A DNA stretch of 9,501 nucleotides, taken from assembly GCA_047973435.1 (NCBI GenBank), contig JBKECA010000112.1:1-9501 (forward strand), written 5' to 3'. Of the stretch, positions 5,801 through 9,501 are shown one piece after another (position 1 is the first letter of the stretch; each line of letters opens with the position of its first letter). This DNA is from JBKECA01 sp047973435 (GTDB lineage: Bacteria > Planctomycetota > Planctomycetia > Planctomycetales > Planctomycetaceae). The notes beneath the pieces are model-generated. The model saw only the letters and a list, made by a program, of their open reading frames with translations, did not search any database and had not been told where the DNA came from. Made by a program: the position numbers and the translations under genes.

Positions 5801-7159
5801 TTGCCTGACCCTTCAATTCAGATTCTGATCGTGGAAGACGATGATGGTTTTCGTGAAACCGCTGCAGCATGGATGAAACGCAAAGGCTATCAGGTGCAAG
5901 CGGCCTCGAATGGTCAGGAAGCACTCAGTTTGTGCGACCAGCGGCACTTTGACGTGGCCGTCGTCGACATGAATATGCCGGGACTCAATGGTCTTGATGT
6001 GCTGCAGCAAATTCGCCAGCGGGGCCTGGAAACCGAGGTCATCATCCTGACTGGTCAGGCCACGATCGAGAGTGCCGTGCAGGCGATGAAGCTCGGGGCT
6101 TACGACTATCTCACCAAGCCGTTCCCGCTGGGAGAACTCGAACATCGCTGCATGATGGCGACCGAGAAGGGACGGCTGCAGTCCGAGAACCTGCGACTCA
6201 AAACACTGATGCAGCGGGATCGTCGCCCGACCCGGATGGTGGGCGAATCCCAGCCAATGCTCGAAGTCTTCCGCCTGATTGAACGCGCCGGCCCAACGGA
6301 CAAGACAGTGCTCGTTCTGGGAGAAAGTGGTGCCGGAAAAGAACTGGCTGCGCGGGCACTGCAGGAACTCAGCCCTCGACGAGACAAGCCGTTCGTCACC
6401 GTCAACTGTGCCGCCCTGCCGGAGCAGTTAGTGGAAAGTGAACTTTTCGGTCATGTGAAAGGGGCCTTCACAGGCGCTTCGGGTTCCAAGCCGGGCCTGT
6501 TCGAGGTGGCCGATTCCGGCACCCTGTTCATCGATGAAATTGGAGAAATGCCACTGACCTTGCAGCCAAAACTGCTGCGCATTCTCGAAGATGGCTCACT
6601 GCGTCGGGTCGGAAGTCATCAGGAGCGACGGGTCGATGTCCGCATTATTGCCGCCACGAACCGAGACCTGCGGGAAGAGGTGGAAGCAGGCCGGTTTCGA
6701 GAAGACTTGTACTATCGCATCAACGTCATTTCGATCCCGCTCCCCCCACTTCGTGAGCGACGCGGTGACATCCCCTTGTTGATTGAGCACTTTCTCGCGG
6801 CCGGCTGGGGAATCTCCAGCGAAGCCCGCAGTCGACTCGTCGCCTGTGACTGGCCTGGCAATGTTCGACAGCTGAGCAACGTTCTGGAACGGGCCATGAT
6901 TCTGGCCAATGGCAACACCCTGACCGTGGACGATCTGCCTCGCGAGATCGCGACGCACGAGACCAATGCGGACAATCCAACGGACGCGGCTGTGACTGGC
7001 GACTCGGAGAAGCTCGACGATCTGCAACGGGCCCACATTGTCGCCGTTTTAAAGCGAGAGCATGGCAACAAGGCCCGGACTGCGCGAACGCTCGGGATTC
7101 ATCGCCGCAAGCTATATCGGCTGATCGAACGCTACGGTATTACTCCCGAGCTGCGCTGA
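5801..7159 (+). CDS. NtrC-family sigma-54-dependent response regulator
   Basis: A 452-residue transcription activator. Receiver domain (about 6-120): acidic pocket E12-D13-D14, phospho-acceptor D56 in 'VVDMNMPG', T84 and K106, all conserved. Central AAA+ domain (about 146-375): Walker A 'GESGAGKE' (174-181), sigma-54 contact loop 'GAFTGA' (221-226), Walker B 'TLFIDE' ending D245-E246, arginine-finger region 'FREDLYYR' (R300, R306) and 'WPGNVRQL'. C-terminal Fis-type helix-turn-helix (about 405-447), 'GNKARTARTLGIHRRKLYRLI'. All catalytic residues are present, so it should hydrolyse ATP and open sigma-54 promoters when phosphorylated. The start is TTG at 5801, supported by AAAGGA upstream and by the receiver beginning directly after it. 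Divergent from the PAS kinase, which is its probable phosphodonor. No target promoter was recognised in the window. Confidence 0.95.
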   Translation: MPDPSIQILIVEDDDGFRETAAAWMKRKGYQVQAASNGQEALSLCDQRHFDVAVVDMNMPGLNGLDVLQQIRQRGLETEVIILTGQATIESAVQAMKLGAYDYLTKPFPLGELEHRCMMATEKGRLQSENLRLKTLMQRDRRPTRMVGESQPMLEVFRLIERAGPTDKTVLVLGESGAGKELAARALQELSPRRDKPFVTVNCAALPEQLVESELFGHVKGAFTGASGSKPGLFEVADSGTLFIDEIGEMPLTLQPKLLRILEDGSLRRVGSHQERRVDVRIIAATNRDLREEVEAGRFREDLYYRINVISIPLPPLRERRGDIPLLIEHFLAAGWGISSEARSRLVACDWPGNVRQLSNVLERAMILANGNTLTVDDLPREIATHETNADNPTDAAVTGDSEKLDDLQRAHIVAVLKREHGNKARTARTLGIHRRKLYRLIERYGITPELR

Positions 7160-7182
7160 GGTCGGCCGGAAGGCATCTACTG

Positions 7183-7260
7183 CCCGCGGCCGCGAGTGAG
7201 ATGATGCCGACGTTTATGCCCCGCGAGGCAGAACGTATCAACATTGGCCGCGTGCGGTAT
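7183..7260. repeat. Dispersed non-coding repeat, copy B
   Basis: Second copy of the element at 2268-2343, same orientation, 78 nt including a 2-nt insertion. It starts 23 nt after the regulator's stop codon. The shared hairpin is better formed here: ACGTT (7210-7214) with AACGT (7232-7236), TGCC (7217-7220) with GGCA (7227-7230), loop CCGCGA. The right end runs into TATAAT (7258-7263), but no -35 element is correctly spaced, so I do not call a promoter. No protein-like frame covers the 214 nt between the regulator and the next gene. Confidence 0.75.
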
Positions 7261-7340
7261 AATCGCCGGCGTGACCGCGCGCCACAGGACGACCGCACGT
7301 CCGAGCTTCGTCTCGGTTCGGCCTGATGCCCGTACACACT

Positions 7341-7380
7341 TGCGACTGGCCCGTTACTGGTGCGACTGGCCCGTTACTGG
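7341..7380. repeat. Exact 20-bp tandem duplication
   Basis: The 20-mer TGCGACTGGCCCGTTACTGG occurs twice in direct succession, at 7341-7360 and 7361-7380, with no mismatch. The stop codon of the small minus-strand gene (7374-7376) lies in the right-hand copy. A recent slippage or duplication is the simplest explanation. Confidence 0.9.
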
Positions 7381-7661
7381 CAATGCAGTTCGGCGCTTGT
7401 CGTTGCAGTCGCGGCATCACCCCAGGGGCCGCGAAGGGTGTGCGGAACATCGCTATGATGGGGGATCGGTCCCAACGGGACGATGTCCTGCCGACGGCAG
7501 CGGGACTCGGTTCGCTCTTCCCGATCACGGCGCTCCATTTCATCCAAGACAACGGCGTGCCAGTCCAGCAGACGATCGTCGAGCGGAACATAGTTCTCCC
7601 GCGCCCAGCGGCGCAGGCGGAGTTCTTCGACCAGGTCGAGTGTTTCGGTTGTAGAGACCAT
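7374..7661 (-). CDS. Short conserved-looking protein of unknown function
   Basis: A 95-residue protein I cannot assign. The N-terminal half is charged and probably helical, 'LDLVEELRLRRWARENYVP' (8-26) followed by 'WHAVVLDEMERRDRE' (35-49), a composition and pattern I associate with short hypothetical proteins of Planctomycetes. The C-terminal half has 'DIVPLGPIPHHSDVPH' and an Ala/Thr-rich tail. There is no signal peptide, membrane segment or cysteine motif in the N-terminal half. I chose ATG at 7661 because GAGGAAAA lies about 10 nt upstream and because residues before it (frame open to 7733) look random. The last codons run into the 20-bp duplication. It is divergent from lutB, 228 nt away. 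It could be a small regulator or scaffold, but nothing in the sequence says which. Confidence 0.65.
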   Translation of the reverse strand: MVSTTETLDLVEELRLRRWARENYVPLDDRLLDWHAVVLDEMERRDREERTESRCRRQDIVPLGPIPHHSDVPHTLRGPWGDAATATTSAELHCQ

Positions 7662-7875
7662 CGTGTTGAGTTTTCCTCGCGATTGTGGTGTTCGCCAATG
7701 GTTACATCGGCAATCCGAAGTGGCCGACGTCAAGTGACCGCCATAGTCGGTTGTGCCTGAGACTGGGTTACGTCCCCCAGCTGGTCGAACCGAGCGCAGT
7801 CCGCAGGACTCGTCCAGACCGACACTTGACCCTCGATTGCCTGAACGCGACGATCGCTGCAGTCACATTCCATCC

Positions 7876-7880
7876 AGGAG
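7876..7880 (+). promoter_or_regulatory. Ribosome binding site for the GTG start of lutB
   Basis: AGGAG lies 9 nt before the GTG at 7890. It supports this GTG over other in-frame starts and is one of the few strong Shine-Dalgarno sites in the window. Confidence 0.7.
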
Positions 7881-7889
7881 TCAGACATC

Positions 7890-9272
7890 GTGGCCGCCGT
7901 CGACAGCCATCCCGTTGAAGCCGCTCGGTTTATCGCCAATCGCGATCGCGCCCATTGGCACGATCAGGCACTTTGGTTTGTTCGTGCCAAGCGAGACAAG
8001 GCCGCGGGGTCGATCCCGGAATGGGAGCAGCTGCGAGAACAGGCCTCTCAGATCAAGCACTACACGCTCAGCCATCTCGACAAGCTGCTGCCGCAGTTCG
8101 AGCAGCAGGCGATGCTCCGCGGTGCCGTCGTCCATTGGGCCCGCGACGCCGCCGAGCACAATGACATTGTGCTCTCGATTCTGCAGCGGCACGGCGTCAA
8201 AAAGTTGGTGAAGAGCAAGTCGATGCTCACCGAAGAGTGCCACCTTAATCCCTACCTTGAACGGCACGGCATGGTCGTGACCGATACCGATCTGGGTGAG
8301 TGGATCGTGCAGCTGCGTCGCGAACCGCCGAGTCATATCGTGATGCCGGCGATCCACACAAAACGCGAGGAGATCGGCCAGCTGTTTCACGAACGCATCG
8401 GCACAAAGCAGGGCGCCACCGAACCGCAGTATCTGGCCGAGGCGGCCAGACAGGAACTGCGCCGCAGGTTTCTCGAGGCTGACGCCGGACTGACTGGCGT
8501 CAACTTTGCCATCGCCGAGACGGGGGGCTTTGTTGTCTGCACCAACGAAGGCAACGCCGATCTCGGAACCGCGCTGCCGAAGCTGCACATCGCCAGCATG
8601 GGGCTTGAAAAGCTGATCCCCCGCGCAGTCGATCTCGGCGTCTTCCTCAGGCTGTTGGCCCGCTCTGCAACCGGCCAGCCGATCACCACCTACTCCACAC
8701 ACTTCCACGGTCCACGCGATGCCGACTCGGAACTGCACATCATCATCGTCGACAACGGTCGCAGCGAAATCCTGGCGACGGACGACTTCCGTCGTTCGCT
8801 CCACTGTATCCGCTGCGGTGCCTGCATGAACACCTGCCCCGTTTACCGACGCACCGGGGGCCACTCCTATCACAACACCGTGCCAGGCCCCATCGGATCC
8901 ATCCTTGGACCGTCACACGATGCCGAGAAACACAGCAGCCTGCCGTATGCCTGTTCACTTTGTGGCAGCTGCAGCGACGTCTGTCCGGTGAAAATCAATC
9001 TGCACGAACAGCTTTACACCTGGCGCAGCAAGATTGTCGAGCGGGGATATCTGGCAGCCACGAAACGCTGGTCGATGAAGTTCGGCGGCTGGCTGTTGAA
9101 TCATCCCCGCCTGTTCGCCATGGCCGGCGCCATCGCCCGAGCGGGACTCCGTTATCTGCCCCGCTTTCTGATTTACAACCCCCTCAACGCCTGGGGTCGC
9201 CAGCGCGAGCTTCCGCCCCCCCCGCCTTCGAGCTTTCGCGCGCAGTGGCGCAAGCGACGTCCGCAGCGGTAG
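7890..9272 (+). CDS. lutB: LutB-like iron-sulfur protein (LUD domain + two 4Fe-4S clusters)
   Basis: A 460-residue cytoplasmic protein with the full LutB layout. LutB, with LutA and LutC, forms the L-lactate-to-pyruvate oxidation system described in Bacillus. The N-terminal LUD-type domain spans about 70-300, with 'KSKSMLTEECHLN' (108-120), 'NFAIAETGGFVVCTNEGN' (205-222) and 'THFHGPRDADSELH' (270-283). Two 4Fe-4S motifs follow: C306-x2-C309-x2-C312-x3-C316-P and C355-x2-C358-x2-C361-x3-C365-P. The C-terminus ends in a proline run and a basic tail. A run of eight C (9216-9223) encodes the prolines; the frame stays intact across it. The start is GTG at 7890 with AGGAG upstream. The length is close to the usual 470-480. 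Neither lutA nor lutC is adjacent: upstream is a divergent unknown gene and downstream a convergent one, so the partner subunits must lie elsewhere or this is a stand-alone paralogue. Confidence 0.92.
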   Translation: MAAVDSHPVEAARFIANRDRAHWHDQALWFVRAKRDKAAGSIPEWEQLREQASQIKHYTLSHLDKLLPQFEQQAMLRGAVVHWARDAAEHNDIVLSILQRHGVKKLVKSKSMLTEECHLNPYLERHGMVVTDTDLGEWIVQLRREPPSHIVMPAIHTKREEIGQLFHERIGTKQGATEPQYLAEAARQELRRRFLEADAGLTGVNFAIAETGGFVVCTNEGNADLGTALPKLHIASMGLEKLIPRAVDLGVFLRLLARSATGQPITTYSTHFHGPRDADSELHIIIVDNGRSEILATDDFRRSLHCIRCGACMNTCPVYRRTGGHSYHNTVPGPIGSILGPSHDAEKHSSLPYACSLCGSCSDVCPVKINLHEQLYTWRSKIVERGYLAATKRWSMKFGGWLLNHPRLFAMAGAIARAGLRYLPRFLIYNPLNAWGRQRELPPPPPSSFRAQWRKRRPQR

Positions 9273-9303
9273 TGCGAGCCGTCACGTCCGCGCGGGCTCC
9301 CGC

Positions 9304-9501
9304 TCAGCCGAAGCGTTCTTCGGTCCACGGGTCGCCGTGGCTGTGGTAGCCGCCCCGCTCCCAGTAGCCCGGCTGATCGCGCGCGGTCAGTTCGAGAGAC
9401 TTGACCCACTTGGCGCTCTTCCAGGCGTACAGCCGCGGCACGATCAGCCGCACCGGGCCGCCGTGGTCGGCGTTGATCGGTTCGCCATCGTGTGTATCGG
9501 C
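9304..9501 (-). CDS. Molybdopterin oxidoreductase, sulfite-oxidase-like (C-terminal part)
   Basis: The last 65 codons of a minus-strand gene that continues past the right edge; the stop TGA is at 9306-9304. The residues 'HGGPVRLIVPRLYAWKSAKWV' span and 'PGYWERGGYH...GDPWTEERFG' are typical of the C-terminal end of sulfite-oxidase-like molybdopterin oxidoreductases (YedY/YuiH-type, COG2041), where the 'P.LY.WKS.KW' segment is strongly conserved. The Moco-binding cysteine and any Tat signal would be in the missing part, so neither substrate nor location can be stated. The gene is convergent with lutB, 31 nt apart; GAGCC (9276-9280) and GGCTC (9295-9299) could form a weak hairpin between them. 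Confidence 0.85.
   Translation of the reverse strand, partial: ADTHDGEPINADHGGPVRLIVPRLYAWKSAKWVKSLELTARDQPGYWERGGYHSHGDPWTEERFG

Noticed and set aside
5292..5828. Plus-strand open frame of 178 codons across the kinase/regulator spacer
   Set aside because: It overlaps the kinase N-terminus and the regulator start, has no ribosome binding site and no protein-like pattern.
7256..7263. TATAAT at the end of repeat copy B as a promoter
   Set aside because: No -35 element at 16-18 nt, and the hexamer is not kept in copy A.
7881..8873. Long minus-strand open frame of 330 codons opposite lutB
   Set aside because: It is fully antisense to a clear LutB protein. Its translation has no recognisable motif and looks like the complement of GC-rich coding sequence.

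Overview
The window looks like a GC-rich planctomycete chromosome segment. The main reason is a DUF1559 protein with a type IV prepilin-like N-terminus, translationally coupled to a small carboxypeptidase-regulatory-like lipoprotein; this pairing is typical of Planctomycetes. Several genes also lack a Shine-Dalgarno site, and an undescribed short protein with the signature 'LRLRRWARENYVP' is of a kind I associate with that phylum.

Layout, left to right: (1) a heptad-based inverted repeat (15-74); (2) a minus-strand ferredoxin with two cluster motifs (235-855); (3) a divergent spacer holding a second heptad repeat (1085-1182); (4) a plus-strand PSP1/RicT-family protein (1230-2090); (5) a 353-nt spacer with copy A of a dispersed repeat and a leader hairpin; (6) the lipoprotein and DUF1559 pair (2444-3732); (7) a convergent minus-strand soluble histidine kinase with two PAS domains, the first of FixL heme-binding type (3746-5410); (8) a 390-nt divergent spacer; (9) a plus-strand NtrC-type response regulator with an intact sigma-54 contact loop (5801-7159); (10) copy B of the dispersed repeat and a 20-bp tandem duplication; (11) a small minus-strand gene of unknown function (7374-7661); (12) a plus-strand LutB-like iron-sulfur protein (7890-9272); (13) the C-terminal end of a minus-strand molybdopterin oxidoreductase that leaves the window (9304-9501).

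The most coherent functional unit is the divergent kinase/regulator pair. The kinase keeps the proximal histidine and distal arginine that FixL uses to bind heme and sense oxygen, but its neighbour is an NtrC-family sigma-54 activator and not a FixJ-type regulator. I infer an oxygen- or redox-responsive sigma-54 switch. Its targets are unknown; the nearby iron-sulfur and molybdopterin genes are only suggestive. The second point of interest is non-coding: a dispersed element of about 76 nt present twice, whose two copies differ by a compensatory base pair in a predicted hairpin, and a separate family of CTGANNN heptad inverted repeats on both sides of the ferredoxin gene.
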